Positions 36,908 to 45,637 of a stretch of DNA of 64,000 nt are shown here, in pieces. Source of the DNA: JOPF133 sp052144935 (GTDB lineage Bacteria > Acidobacteriota > Terriglobia > Bryobacterales > Bryobacteraceae); the NCBI GenBank assembly GCA_052144935.1, contig JBKQPR010000181.1:1-64000 (forward strand), read 5' to 3'. The position numbers and the translations under genes were made by a program. The notes under the pieces were generated by a model that saw only the letters and a program-made list of their open reading frames with translations, ran no database searches and was not told the DNA's origin. Numbering within the stretch: the first letter of the stretch is position 1; the number at the start of each line of letters is the position of its first letter.

Positions 36908-36908
36908 C

Positions 36909-39353
36909 ATGGCTCTCCTGAAACGCGTCCTGCGCGCGCTGCCGCTGCTGCTGATTTCGCCCTTGCTGGTGCTGCTGAGCGCGCTGGCACTGGCGGTGAC
37001 GGATGTGGCTGCGAAGTTGCGGCCCCAAAGAGCGCCGAGACGAGTCTCGGCGCTGCAGGCTGAGAGCCTGCGCCACAACGCCGATGTGGCGCAGACACTT
37101 GTGTCTGCCGCGCCGAGATTCGTCTCGGCGCCTGCCTCCGCCTCCGTGGTCATCCCCAACTGGAACGGCCGCGATTTGCTGGAAAAATACCTGCCCTCGG
37201 TGATCGAGGCCATGGCGGGCCATCCCGAAAACGAAATCATCGTGGTGGATAACGGCTCGTCGGATGGCAGCGCCGAATTTGTGCGCGCGGCTTTCCCGCA
37301 GGTGAAACTGCTGGCGCTGCCGGCCAACCTGGGCTTCGGCGGAGGGTCCAACGCCGGCTTCCGCGCTGCCAGGAACCGCGTGGTGGTCCTGCTGAACAGC
37401 GATATTCGAGTGGCGCCCGATTTTCTGCCGCCGCTGCTCGAAGGCTTCGGCGATCCCGAAGTCTTCGCCGTCGCCTGCCAGATCTTTTTCAGCGACCCCC
37501 AAAAGGTCCGCGAGGAGAGCGGGCTGACCCAGGCGTGGTGGCAGGATGGCGCGCTGCGCGTGCGCCACCGCATCGATCCGGCCATCTCCGATCTCTTCCC
37601 CTGCTTCTATCCGGGCGGCGGATCGAGCGCCTTCGACCGCGAGAAGTTTCTCGAGCTGGGCGGCTTCGACGAGCTACTGGCGCCCTTCTACCTGGAGGAC
37701 ACCGACCTCGGCTACATGGCCTGGAAACGCGGCTGGAAGGTCTTCTATCAGCCGCGCAGCGTGGTGTACCACGAGCATCGCGGCACCATCGGCAAGCGCT
37801 TCCGCGAAGACCAGATTCAGGCGGTGCTGAAAAAAAACTTCCTGCTTTTCTGCTGGAAGAACATTCACGAATGGCCCCGGCTGGCCTCGCATTTCTTCTT
37901 TGCGTGGGCCGGAGCCGTGCTGGCGGTGTTGTTTGGCGACGTGCCGCTGCGGCCCAACCTGGCGGCCCACTGGCGCGCTTTCCGCCAGCTTCCGCAAGCC
38001 GTGCGCTCGCGCTGGAGGGCGCACCAATTGGCCCGCTTCACCGACAGTGAAGTCTTCCGGCGGCCGTTGGGAGGCTACTTCCGCGACCGCTTTCACCGGA
38101 TGGACCCGGCGCCCGAGCAGCCGCGCGTGCTGTTCGTGTCTCCCTATCCGGTGTGCCCGCCGGTACACGGCGGCGGCGTCTTCATGTACCAGACCCTGCA
38201 CGAACTGGCCCGGCTCACCGAGACACACGTGGTGGAGTTGCTGGACTGGCCCTCGCAAGAGAAAGACAACCAGGAGCTGCGCGAATTCTGCGCCTCGGCC
38301 GAATGGCTGGTGCGGCCCTCGGGCGACCCGCCGGGGGCCGGCTCGATGCGCCCGCGTGCCGTGCGCGAGTTCTCGAACGAAGATCTCGACTGGCTCATCC
38401 ACCGGCAGATCTACCTGAAACGCATCGACCTGCTGCAGCTCGAATACACTCCCATGGCGCAGTACCGCGGCGAGTACCGGCGCATCCCCAGCGCGCTGTT
38501 CGAGCACGACATCTATTTCCAATCGATTGCCCGCGGCTTGGGTCACATGCCGGGAATGCTGGCGGATCTCAAAGCCCGCGTGGAGTACCTGCGCGCGCTG
38601 CGCTACGAGCTCGAAACTTTACCGCGCTGCGACCAGGTGCAGGTGTGCACGCCCGCCAACCGCGATTACCTGCTTTCGTTCGACCCGCGCCTCGGGCCCA
38701 AGCTGCGCGAGGGCCTGCGGGCCGGCATCGACACCGCGCGCTACCAGTTCCGTCCGTGCGGCCGCGAGCCGTTTACCATGCTGTTCCTGGGCAGCTTTCG
38801 CCACGACCCCAATCGCGCGGCGCTGGACTGGTTCGTGCTGGAGGTGATGCCCCTGATTCTGGAGCGCCAGCCCGGCGCGCGGCTGATCATGGTCGGTTCC
38901 GACCCTCCGCCGGCGCACGCCTACGCGGATCGATCGGGCGCGCTGCAAATGCTCGGATATGTGGAAGACGTGCGCGAGCCGCTGGATCGCTATGCCGTGT
39001 TCGTGTGCCCGATTCTGAGCGGATCGGGCGTGCGGGTGAAGCTGCTGGAGGCTTTTTCCGCGGGTATCCCGGTGGTCTCGACGCGCGTGGGCGCCGAGGG
39101 ACTGGCGGCCAAGGACGGAGAGTTCTGCGCTCTGGCCGACGATCCGGCGGGCTTTGCGGAGCGCGTGCTCCGGCTGTTCGAAGATCCGGGGAAGGCCGCT
39201 GAAATGGCCACCCGCGCGCGAGCGGAAGTGGAGGCCCATTGGGATATGGCGGCGATCACCGGCCGGCTGGTGGAGGGGTATCGCGCCCTGGTGCGCCAGA
39301 AGCGGGCTACTTGCTCCCCGAGTTGGGACTCCCCGGGTTCAGATCCTTCTTGA
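36909..39353 (+). CDS. Bifunctional glycosyltransferase, GT2-GT4 fusion
   Basis: An 814-residue protein. An N-terminal hydrophobic segment (about 11-33) is followed by a stretch encoded by an array of hairpins (residues about 41-75), a GT2 domain (about 76-330; VVIPNWNGRD, VVDNGSSDGS, LLNSD, YLEDTDLGY) and, after a hydrophobic link, a GT-B/GT4 domain (about 395-800; FVSPYPVCPPVHGG, LFLGSFRHDPN, PILSGSGVRVKLLEAF). It probably adds two sugars in sequence to a lipid-linked glycan. It starts one base after the methyltransferase stop. The 3' end overlaps the convergent exported-protein gene by 47 bases. Confidence 0.88.
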   Translation: MALLKRVLRALPLLLISPLLVLLSALALAVTDVAAKLRPQRAPRRVSALQAESLRHNADVAQTLVSAAPRFVSAPASASVVIPNWNGRDLLEKYLPSVIEAMAGHPENEIIVVDNGSSDGSAEFVRAAFPQVKLLALPANLGFGGGSNAGFRAARNRVVVLLNSDIRVAPDFLPPLLEGFGDPEVFAVACQIFFSDPQKVREESGLTQAWWQDGALRVRHRIDPAISDLFPCFYPGGGSSAFDREKFLELGGFDELLAPFYLEDTDLGYMAWKRGWKVFYQPRSVVYHEHRGTIGKRFREDQIQAVLKKNFLLFCWKNIHEWPRLASHFFFAWAGAVLAVLFGDVPLRPNLAAHWRAFRQLPQAVRSRWRAHQLARFTDSEVFRRPLGGYFRDRFHRMDPAPEQPRVLFVSPYPVCPPVHGGGVFMYQTLHELARLTETHVVELLDWPSQEKDNQELREFCASAEWLVRPSGDPPGAGSMRPRAVREFSNEDLDWLIHRQIYLKRIDLLQLEYTPMAQYRGEYRRIPSALFEHDIYFQSIARGLGHMPGMLADLKARVEYLRALRYELETLPRCDQVQVCTPANRDYLLSFDPRLGPKLREGLRAGIDTARYQFRPCGREPFTMLFLGSFRHDPNRAALDWFVLEVMPLILERQPGARLIMVGSDPPPAHAYADRSGALQMLGYVEDVREPLDRYAVFVCPILSGSGVRVKLLEAFSAGIPVVSTRVGAEGLAAKDGEFCALADDPAGFAERVLRLFEDPGKAAEMATRARAEVEAHWDMAAITGRLVEGYRALVRQKRATCSPSWDSPGSDPS
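37031..37131. repeat. Array of five adjacent perfect hairpins, family C
   Basis: Five perfect stems follow each other in 101 bases: 37031-37054 (AGCGCCGAGAC, 2-base loop), 37055-37071 (GCAGGCT, 3-base loop), 37070-37092 (GCGCCACA, 7-base loop), 37091-37108 (GCAGACAC, 2-base loop), 37110-37131 (GCGCCGAGA, 4-base loop). The first and last share the core GCGCCGAGA. The array is in frame inside the glycosyltransferase gene, just after its first hydrophobic segment. Confidence 0.9.
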
Positions 39354-39858
39354 TGCGGTTTACAATGTCGGAGGCGGTGCGATCCAATTGCTTGCTGGTG
39401 TCATCCTTGGGGGGATCGAATGTCGACCAGACTACCTGGCGCGATTTGGCGTCCACCAGAAAAACGTTGCCTTTGCCGCGCCCAAAAGAGGAGTTCATGG
39501 CCGGGTTGTCCAGCTTGTTTACCGGGTCGCTGAACATGGAACTGCCGGAACGGGATGGCTCCGCCGGCTTGGCTGCGTCCTTGGCGGCTTCCTTAGGAGC
39601 TTCCTTGGGGGGCGCCGGCTTGGGGAGAGCCGCGTCCAATTGCGCCTGCAAAGCGTCGCCCAGGCGGTCGCTGAAGAAGGCGTCGGCCAGCTTGGGATCG
39701 GTCACCACACGGAACACATGGTCGTTGGTCAGCCGGTTCGCGAGGTACTGGTCCATCCCGCGCGACATCGGAAAAAGGTACACCGCGTGCACGCCGGAAA
39801 GCTCCGCCGCCGCGAGCAGCAGGCTGGAGCCGAACAGGAGACACACAAGCCGCTTCAT
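39307..39858 (-). CDS. Exported protein of unknown function
   Basis: A 183-residue protein with a signal peptide (MKRLVCLLFGSSLLLAAAEL) and a domain reading HAVYLFPMSRGMDQYLANRL, VFRVVTDPKLADAFFSDRLG. A Lys/Pro/Ala-rich linker (about 78-100) and a C-terminal part with GNVFLVDAKSRQVVWSTFDPP follow. I recognise no named family; similar small lipoprotein-like sequences seem common in Acidobacteriota. The ATG at 39858 was chosen for the signal peptide. It is convergent with the glycosyltransferase fusion and overlaps its end. Its 5' side abuts a family A repeat. Confidence 0.65.
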   Translation of the reverse strand: MKRLVCLLFGSSLLLAAAELSGVHAVYLFPMSRGMDQYLANRLTNDHVFRVVTDPKLADAFFSDRLGDALQAQLDAALPKPAPPKEAPKEAAKDAAKPAEPSRSGSSMFSDPVNKLDNPAMNSSFGRGKGNVFLVDAKSRQVVWSTFDPPKDDTSKQLDRTASDIVNRIKKDLNPGSPNSGSK

Positions 39859-39902
39859 GACTTCCATGATATCGAGACGCGCAGGGGGGAGAAAAAGACG
39901 GA

Positions 39903-39989
39903 GGGTGGCGGGCGAAAGCGCCTGCCCCACATGGCATCATGGACATGTTGCCAGGCAATGTGGGGCAGGCGCTTTCGCCTGCCAACGCC
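39903..39989. repeat. Palindromic repeat family A, pair 2
   Basis: Two hairpin units face each other between divergent genes. At 39908-39927 GGCGGGCG pairs with CGCCTGCC over AAAG (one G.T wobble). At 39964-39983 GGCAGGCG pairs perfectly with CGCCTGCC over CTTT. The right unit ends seven bases before the ATG of the glycosyltransferase at 39990. Confidence 0.85.
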
Positions 39990-40664
39990 ATGTATAAAGG
40001 CCAATCCCTCACGGTGATCATCCCCTGCCTCAATGAGGAGCAGGGGATCGAGCGGATCCTGCGCGCCATGCCGGAGTTTGTCGATGAAGTCATCGTGGTG
40101 GATAACGCTTCCACCGACCGCACGTCCGACGTGGCCGCCGCGCTGGGCGCCAAGGTGATCCGCGAGGATGTCCGCGGCTACGGCAGGGCTTACAAACGCG
40201 GCTTTGCGGTGGCTACCAAGGACCTGGTCGTCACGCTCGATGGCGACCAAAGCTATCCGGTGGATGCCCTCTCGTACCTGCTGGAGGCCTTCCTCCACCT
40301 GAACGTCGATTTCCTGAACGCCTCGCGATTCCCGGTCCGCGACCCCCGCGCCATGAGCCGGCGCAGCCGCTTTGGCAATGTGGTGCTGGGGCTGGCCATG
40401 TCGCTGCTGTTTTTGCGCTGGGTACGCGATTCGCAATCCGGCATGTGGGTGTTTCGCCGCTCGATCCTGAAAGATATGAAGCTGGAGTCCGACGGCATGG
40501 CGTTTTCCGAAGAGATCAAAATCGAGGCGATCCGCAACCCGGCCGTACGTTTCGGCGAAATCACCATTATGTACTCTTCGCGGCTGGGCGAGAGCAAGCT
40601 CAACCCGTGGCGCGATGGCGTGCAGAACCTGTGGTTCCTGGTGAGGAAGCGTTTCTTCCGGTGA
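39990..40664 (+). CDS. GT2 glycosyltransferase, dolichol-phosphate-mannose-synthase-like
   Basis: A 224-residue GT2 enzyme with VIIPCLNEEQGIERIL at the start, DNASTDRT, and the metal-binding DGDQSYPVDAL. The short single-domain form resembles enzymes that load a sugar onto polyprenyl phosphate. The ATG at 39990 was chosen because earlier in-frame codons only translate the adjacent repeat. The next gene starts with GTG overlapping its stop. It would prime or supply sugars for the polysaccharide made by this cluster. Confidence 0.87.
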   Translation: MYKGQSLTVIIPCLNEEQGIERILRAMPEFVDEVIVVDNASTDRTSDVAAALGAKVIREDVRGYGRAYKRGFAVATKDLVVTLDGDQSYPVDALSYLLEAFLHLNVDFLNASRFPVRDPRAMSRRSRFGNVVLGLAMSLLFLRWVRDSQSGMWVFRRSILKDMKLESDGMAFSEEIKIEAIRNPAVRFGEITIMYSSRLGESKLNPWRDGVQNLWFLVRKRFFR

Positions 40665-41647
40665 GCGTCAGCGCCATCATCCCGGTGTGGAACGGCCGCG
40701 AGCTGCTGGAACGGCTGCTCGATACGCTGGACGCCCAGACGCAGCCGGTGGGCGAGCTGCTGGTGGTGGATAACGGCTCGACCGACGGCGCGCCCGAGCT
40801 GGCCAGGCGGCGCGGCGCCCGGGTCCTCGCCATGGGCCGCAACGCCGGCTTCGCCCCGGCGGTGAATCGCGGCATCGCCGAAAGCCGCGGCGATTGGATC
40901 GCGGTGTTGAACAGCGACGTGGAGCTGGCGCCGGACTATCTGGAAGCGCTCGCGGACACCGGCGCGTGGTTCGCCACGGGCAGGATTCTGAAAGCCGGCG
41001 CGCCCCACCGCATCGACGCGGCCTTCGACGCGGTCTGCCGGGGGGCCACCGCCTGGCGCGTGGGAAACGGCCGCAACGACGGGCCGGCCTTCGCATCGGC
41101 GCGCGCCATCTGGTCGGCCCCGTGGACCGCCGCGCTGTTTCGCCGCGAACTGTTCGGCCGCGTGGGCGTGCTGGAAGAGAGTTTCGAATCGTACCTGGAA
41201 GATGTGGATTTCGGGTTGCGCTGCGCGCGCCTCAACCTGGCCGGCCAATACGTGCCCGGCGCGGTGGCGTGGCATCGCGGCAGCGCCGCACTGGGCCGCT
41301 GGCACCCGGACACGGTACGCCATATCGCCCGCAACCAGCTTCTGCTGGCGGCCCGCCACTATCCGCGCGCCTGCCTGCTGCGCTGGAGCTGGCCGATTCT
41401 GGTGGCCCAGTTGCTATGGGGAGGCGTCGCCATCCGTCACGGCGCCGGCGGCGCGTGGGCGCACGGCATCTGGCAGGGCATCCGGAATTTTGCGGCCTTG
41501 CGCAGGAAAAGTACCGTGTGCGACCCGGAACTCCTGCGCCGCATTCTTCGGGAGCACGAGCGCGCCATCTGGCAAATCCAATCGTCCACCGGCTTCGACC
41601 TTTACTGGAGGCTGTACTTTTTGCTCACTGGTGGTGGGGCAAGGTAA
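40661..41647 (+). CDS. GT2 glycosyltransferase (rhamnosyltransferase-like)
   Basis: A 328-residue GT2 enzyme: SAIIPVWNGRELLERL, VVDNGSTDGAPEL, VLNSDVELAP, and YLEDVDFGLRC as the catalytic-base region. The GTG at 40661 overlaps the preceding stop. The C-terminal part has a hydrophobic membrane-associating stretch (WPILVAQLLWGGVAI). It is the second of four consecutive GT2 genes. Donor and acceptor are unknown. Confidence 0.88.
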   Translation: MSVSAIIPVWNGRELLERLLDTLDAQTQPVGELLVVDNGSTDGAPELARRRGARVLAMGRNAGFAPAVNRGIAESRGDWIAVLNSDVELAPDYLEALADTGAWFATGRILKAGAPHRIDAAFDAVCRGATAWRVGNGRNDGPAFASARAIWSAPWTAALFRRELFGRVGVLEESFESYLEDVDFGLRCARLNLAGQYVPGAVAWHRGSAALGRWHPDTVRHIARNQLLLAARHYPRACLLRWSWPILVAQLLWGGVAIRHGAGGAWAHGIWQGIRNFAALRRKSTVCDPELLRRILREHERAIWQIQSSTGFDLYWRLYFLLTGGGAR

Positions 41648-41650
41648 CCC

Positions 41651-42634
41651 ATGGGCGATATCGGAATCGTGATCGTGACCTTCAACTCGGCGGCGGAAAT
41701 CGGCGCCTGCCTGGACGCGGCCATGGGGACGGGCGCGCAGGTGGTGGTAGTCGATAACGGATCGCAGGATGGAACCATCGCGGAGATCAAGCCGCGCGCG
41801 GAGCACCGTGCCGCGCGCGGCGGTGTGGGGCGCGGTGTGCTTCTGATCGCCAATCCCTCCAATCAAGGCTTCGCGGCAGCCGTCAATCAGGGCTTCGCGG
41901 CATGCGATTGCCCCTACGTGCTGGTGCTGAATCCCGATGCGGTGCTGGCGAGCCCCCTGGAGCCGATGCGGGACGCCTGCGCCAGGCCCGGCGTGGCGGC
42001 GGCGGGCGGCTGTCTGGTGGATTCCGAGGGGCGGCCGCAAGTGGGATTCATGGTGCGGCGATTCCCTACGCCGGCCGTCCTGGTTTTGGAAGCTCTCTTG
42101 CTCAACCGGCTCTGGCCGCGCAATCCCATCAACCGGCGCTACCGGGAGTTGGATCTCGACCCATCCGTGGCGCGCGAGGTGGAGCAACCGGCGGGAGCGC
42201 TGCTGATGGTTCGCCATGCGGTATGGCGGGAAACCGGCGGCTTCGACGAGGATTTTTTTCCGCTTTGGTTCGAAGACGTCGATTTCTGCCGCCGCGTGGC
42301 CGATCGGGGCTATCGCCTGCTTTATGTGCCGGAGGTTGTCGCTAAACACACAGGAGGCCACTCTATTTCGCACTTGACAGTAGAGATGCGGCGATTTTAC
42401 TGGTATGGTAGTCTACTGAGATATTCAGCCAGGCACTTCCGCCCGATTGCCTTCCGGGTAGTGTCCTTGGCCGTAGTAACGGGCTCCTTCCTGCGGATGA
42501 TTGCCGAATCGGCCTCCCAACGGAGCCTGAAGCCCATGGCAGCTTACGGGAAAGTCGTGCGGCTCGCCAGCCGATGCGGTTTGTTCGGCTGGGGGGAAGG
42601 GCCCCTTGGGGTCCGGCCCCCGAAAATAGGCTAA
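41651..42634 (+). CDS. GT2 glycosyltransferase
   Basis: A 327-residue GT2 enzyme with GIVIVTFNSAAEIGACL, VVDNGSQDGT, LNPDAVLASP and FPLWFEDVDFCRRV. It lies three bases after the previous glycosyltransferase. The last third is noticeably more AT-rich than its neighbours and contains the terminal membrane-associating helix. It likely adds one residue of the repeat unit. Confidence 0.88.
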   Translation: MGDIGIVIVTFNSAAEIGACLDAAMGTGAQVVVVDNGSQDGTIAEIKPRAEHRAARGGVGRGVLLIANPSNQGFAAAVNQGFAACDCPYVLVLNPDAVLASPLEPMRDACARPGVAAAGGCLVDSEGRPQVGFMVRRFPTPAVLVLEALLLNRLWPRNPINRRYRELDLDPSVAREVEQPAGALLMVRHAVWRETGGFDEDFFPLWFEDVDFCRRVADRGYRLLYVPEVVAKHTGGHSISHLTVEMRRFYWYGSLLRYSARHFRPIAFRVVSLAVVTGSFLRMIAESASQRSLKPMAAYGKVVRLASRCGLFGWGEGPLGVRPPKIG

Positions 42635-42672
42635 CGGATGTATAGACTGCTCGGACATTCAGGTTCTCGTTC

Positions 42673-43731
42673 ATGGTGCACAACGACTTCGTCTCCGTCA
42701 CGATAGTTACCTACAATAGCGGCCGTTTTATCAAACGCTGCCTCGAATCGGTGCTGGCTCAGCGATACCGGTTCAAAGAAATCATCGTGGTCGATAACGC
42801 CTCGACGGACGGCACGGTGGACATCCTGGAGCAGTTCGAAGACCGCTGCCAGGTCTGCTACAACGACGACAACGTGGGGTTCGCCGCCGCGCAGAACCAG
42901 GCCGTCAAAATCTCCAGCGGCGATTGGGTGCTGACGCTCAATCCGGATGTGTTGCTGCTGCCCAATTTCATCCAGGCGCTGGTGGATGCCGGACAATTCG
43001 ATCCACGCATCGGCTCGGTGTGCGGCAAACTGCTGGCCATGAGCGCCCATTTCGAGATTCCCGAAAAACCTTTGGTCGATTCGACCGGCATCTATTTCAA
43101 CCCCATGCTGCGCCACCTGGACCGCGGCAGCCAGGAAGTGGATAACGGGCACTACCTGCAGTACGAATATGTGTTCGGGGCCACCGCCGCGGCGGCGCTG
43201 TACCGGCGCAGCATGATCGAGGACATTTCGCTCGACGGCGAATTCTTCGATGCGGATTTCTTTGTCTACCGCGAGGACGCGGATGTGGCCTGGCGCGCGC
43301 AGTTGATGGGCTGGAAGTGCATGTACGTGCCGTACGCGCGCGGCTATCACGTGCGCAAGGTGCTGCCCGGCAACCGGCGGGCGCTGCCGCCGGAGATCAA
43401 CATGCACTCGGTGAAGAACCGCTTCCTGATGCGCATCAAGAACATCTCCGGGGACCTGTATTCCCGCAACTGGTTTTCCATTACCAGCCGCGACATTACT
43501 GTGATCCTGTGCTGCCTGCTGTGGGAGCACACGTCGCTGAAGGCCTTCTGGTTCCTGGGCCGCAACTGGAATCGTGTAATCGCCAAGCGGCGGCTGATTC
43601 AATCGCGCCGGCGCGTGGATCATGCCTACATGGCAAGCTGGTTCCAATACGCTCCGGTGAGCAAACAGGCGCCCAGGAAAATGGCGCGGATGCTGTCGCG
43701 CTCGGAAGCCGCGAGGGCATTGAGCAAATGA
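42673..43731 (+). CDS. GT2 glycosyltransferase
   Basis: A 352-residue GT2 enzyme: SVTIVTYNSGRFIKRCLESV, IVVDNASTDGTVDIL, LNPDVLLLPNF, VYREDADVAWRAQ. It follows the previous gene after 38 bases. The 3' side is a long inverted repeat (43745-43843) that separates it from the last glycosyltransferase. Confidence 0.88.
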   Translation: MVHNDFVSVTIVTYNSGRFIKRCLESVLAQRYRFKEIIVVDNASTDGTVDILEQFEDRCQVCYNDDNVGFAAAQNQAVKISSGDWVLTLNPDVLLLPNFIQALVDAGQFDPRIGSVCGKLLAMSAHFEIPEKPLVDSTGIYFNPMLRHLDRGSQEVDNGHYLQYEYVFGATAAAALYRRSMIEDISLDGEFFDADFFVYREDADVAWRAQLMGWKCMYVPYARGYHVRKVLPGNRRALPPEINMHSVKNRFLMRIKNISGDLYSRNWFSITSRDITVILCCLLWEHTSLKAFWFLGRNWNRVIAKRRLIQSRRRVDHAYMASWFQYAPVSKQAPRKMARMLSRSEAARALSK

Positions 43732-43744
43732 GTCAGCCTTGTTC

Positions 43745-43843
43745 TCACCGCGGAGACGCGGAGAGCGCTGAGGAAGCGCGGAGAAAACAAAATCTGGGTT
43801 TCTTCTCCGCGCTTCCTCAGCGCCCTCCGCGTCTCCGCGGTGA
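43745..43843. repeat. Palindromic repeat family B, copy 2, 41-bp arms
   Basis: Arms of 41 bases pair with a single mismatch around a 17-base loop (43786-43802). The outer arm reads TCACCGCGGAGACGCGGAG, and the inner arm contains GCGCTGAGGAAGCGCGG. It lies between two glycosyltransferase genes, and its right end is 15 bases before the GTG at 43859. It matches the copy at 20139-20236. It could also act as a transcript-stabilising or attenuating structure. Confidence 0.92.
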
Positions 43844-43858
43844 ATAAGAGCCGCCCGC

Positions 43859-44956
43859 GTGCGCATTGCCCTCCTCGGCACGCGCGGCATTCCGGCCAAC
43901 TACGGCGGATTCGAAACTTTTGCCGAGGAACTCTCCACCCGGCTGGCCGAGCGGGGCCACCAGGTCACCGTTTACTGCCGGGACCAAGGGGCGCCCCGGC
44001 ATCCCCAAGCGGTGTACCGGGGCGTGCGTCTGGTCTATCTGCCCACCATCCGTCACAAGTATTTCGACACCCTGGCGCACACCTTTTTCTCCACCCTCCA
44101 CCTGCTGGCGCATCGCGCGGACGCGGTCCTCTACTGCAACGGCGCCAACGCCATCTTCACCCCGCTGCCGCGACTGTTCGGGATGCCCGTGGCTCTCAAC
44201 GTGGATGGCATCGAGCGCCGGCGCAAGAAGTGGAACCGCCTGGCCAAGGCGTGGTATTTGGTCTCGGAGTGGTTGGCCACTTTCTGCCCCAACGTGGTGA
44301 TCGCCGATGCGCGCACCATACAGGACTACTATCGCCAGCGCTATGGCAAAGAGAGCACCTTCATTCCGTATGGCGCCGAAGTGGGCCGCGCCGCGGGGTA
44401 CGGCACGCTCGAACGGTTGGGATTGCAGGAGGGCCGCTACTTTCTCTATGTCAGCCGCCTGGAGCCGGAGAACCATCCGCTGGAAGTGCGCGAGGCCTTC
44501 GAGACGCTGGATACGGCTATGGGCACGTCCATGAAACTGGCGCTGGTCGGCGACGCGCCCTACGCGGCGGAGTACATCCGGCGGGTGCGCGATACCGCCG
44601 ATCCGCGCGTGATTATTCCGGGAGCGATCTACGGCGAAGGCTATCGCGAGCTGGGCGCGCACTGCTTCGCGTATGTCCACGCCACCGAAGTCGGCGGCAC
44701 ACACCCAGCGTTGATCGAAGCCATGGGCCGCGGAAACCTGGTGCTCTACCGCGATACGCCCGAGAACGCGGAAGTGGCCGGCGACGCGGGCGTTCCGTTC
44801 GCAGCGGCCGATCTCGCCCGGAAGATGAAGTTGCTGCTCGAAATGTCCGAAGAGGAGCGCCAGGCGCTACGCCGCAAGGCCGCGGCCCGCGCCGAGGCGT
44901 GCTATTCGTGGGAAGCGGTGACCGGGGCCTACGAACGCCTGCTCATGGGAATGTAG
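43859..44956 (+). CDS. GT4 glycosyltransferase with DUF1972 N-terminus
   Basis: A 365-residue GT-B enzyme. It begins RIALLGTRGIPANYGGFETF, the DUF1972 signature of rhamnosyltransferase-like GT4 enzymes, and has a C-terminal donor-binding region (FLYVSRLEPENHP, GTHPALIEAMGRGN). The start is GTG. It is the last gene of the polysaccharide cluster and is separated from the GT2 genes by a strong hairpin. It often acts early in chain assembly in other clusters; here that is a guess. Confidence 0.88.
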   Translation: MRIALLGTRGIPANYGGFETFAEELSTRLAERGHQVTVYCRDQGAPRHPQAVYRGVRLVYLPTIRHKYFDTLAHTFFSTLHLLAHRADAVLYCNGANAIFTPLPRLFGMPVALNVDGIERRRKKWNRLAKAWYLVSEWLATFCPNVVIADARTIQDYYRQRYGKESTFIPYGAEVGRAAGYGTLERLGLQEGRYFLYVSRLEPENHPLEVREAFETLDTAMGTSMKLALVGDAPYAAEYIRRVRDTADPRVIIPGAIYGEGYRELGAHCFAYVHATEVGGTHPALIEAMGRGNLVLYRDTPENAEVAGDAGVPFAAADLARKMKLLLEMSEEERQALRRKAAARAEACYSWEAVTGAYERLLMGM

Positions 44957-45136
44957 AGGTGGGGCATGCTTTAGCTATGCTTTAGCTTGCCCTGGCTCCA
45001 TCCGGCCACGCCGATAGGCTATAGAGTGGGGCCGATCTCACCGTTGAATTGAAGTGTACCTCGCCGGCTCTGGTAAAGTTGGCGCATCATAAAACAGATG
45101 CGATGTTGCGAATATAGGCCGCTCGACGTTGGGCGG

Positions 45137-45637
45137 TCAGGATTTCAGAGCGGCGCGGATGTCCTTAAGCAGCCGGAATAGATGGTAGGGATCGCTCGGC
45201 GACGCGACAAAGTCGAAGTGCTCATAGAAGGCCTTGGCCGCATCGTCTTTTGCGTGAACCCCAAACGCCCGAATGCCGGCGATATCCGCGGCCTGCAAAG
45301 TGCGAAGCATGGCGTCCTTGAGGAGACCGCTGCCGAGACTCTTACCTTGCCAGGGGGTCGCCACCGCAAGCCGGGCAAGCAGCATGATCGGCACAGGATG
45401 ACGGGCAAGGCCTTTTGTCAGGCGCTCGGGTGCATCGCTGTACTCAACCTGTCCTACTACCAGGGTGTAGTAACCGGCTACCTGTTCATCCGCCATGGCG
45501 ATGTAGGTTTGTGAAGCGCCGGCCTGTTGGTTCTGAAACGCGCACCGTATCAGAAAGCGGTTGAGAGCCTCCCTACCGCAGTCGAACATGTCGACACTGT
45601 GGCCGCGCTGCAGCTTTTCGATGCGGAGCGTGGCCAC
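45137..45637 (-). CDS. GNAT acetyltransferase toxin (TacT-like)
   Basis: A 166-residue GNAT protein with the acetyl-CoA loop in LAVATPWQGKSLGSGLL and a C-terminal YEHFDFVASPSDP. With the DUF1778 gene directly upstream it matches TacT/AtaT-type toxins, which acetylate charged tRNA and stop translation. The GTG start follows the antitoxin stop with no gap (TAAGTG). The catalytic Tyr of TacT may be Y139 in AFYEHF; this is a family inference. Confidence 0.85.
   Translation of the reverse strand: MATLRIEKLQRGHSVDMFDCGREALNRFLIRCAFQNQQAGASQTYIAMADEQVAGYYTLVVGQVEYSDAPERLTKGLARHPVPIMLLARLAVATPWQGKSLGSGLLKDAMLRTLQAADIAGIRAFGVHAKDDAAKAFYEHFDFVASPSDPYHLFRLLKDIRAALKS

Noticed and set aside
37031..37131. 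The hairpin array as a CRISPR array
   Set aside because: The stems differ in sequence and touch each other, with no constant-length spacers and no cas genes nearby.
42374..42409. TTGACA followed by TATGGT inside a GT2 gene as an internal promoter
   Set aside because: The spacing is about 24 bases, too long for a standard promoter, and the site lies within a conserved coding region.
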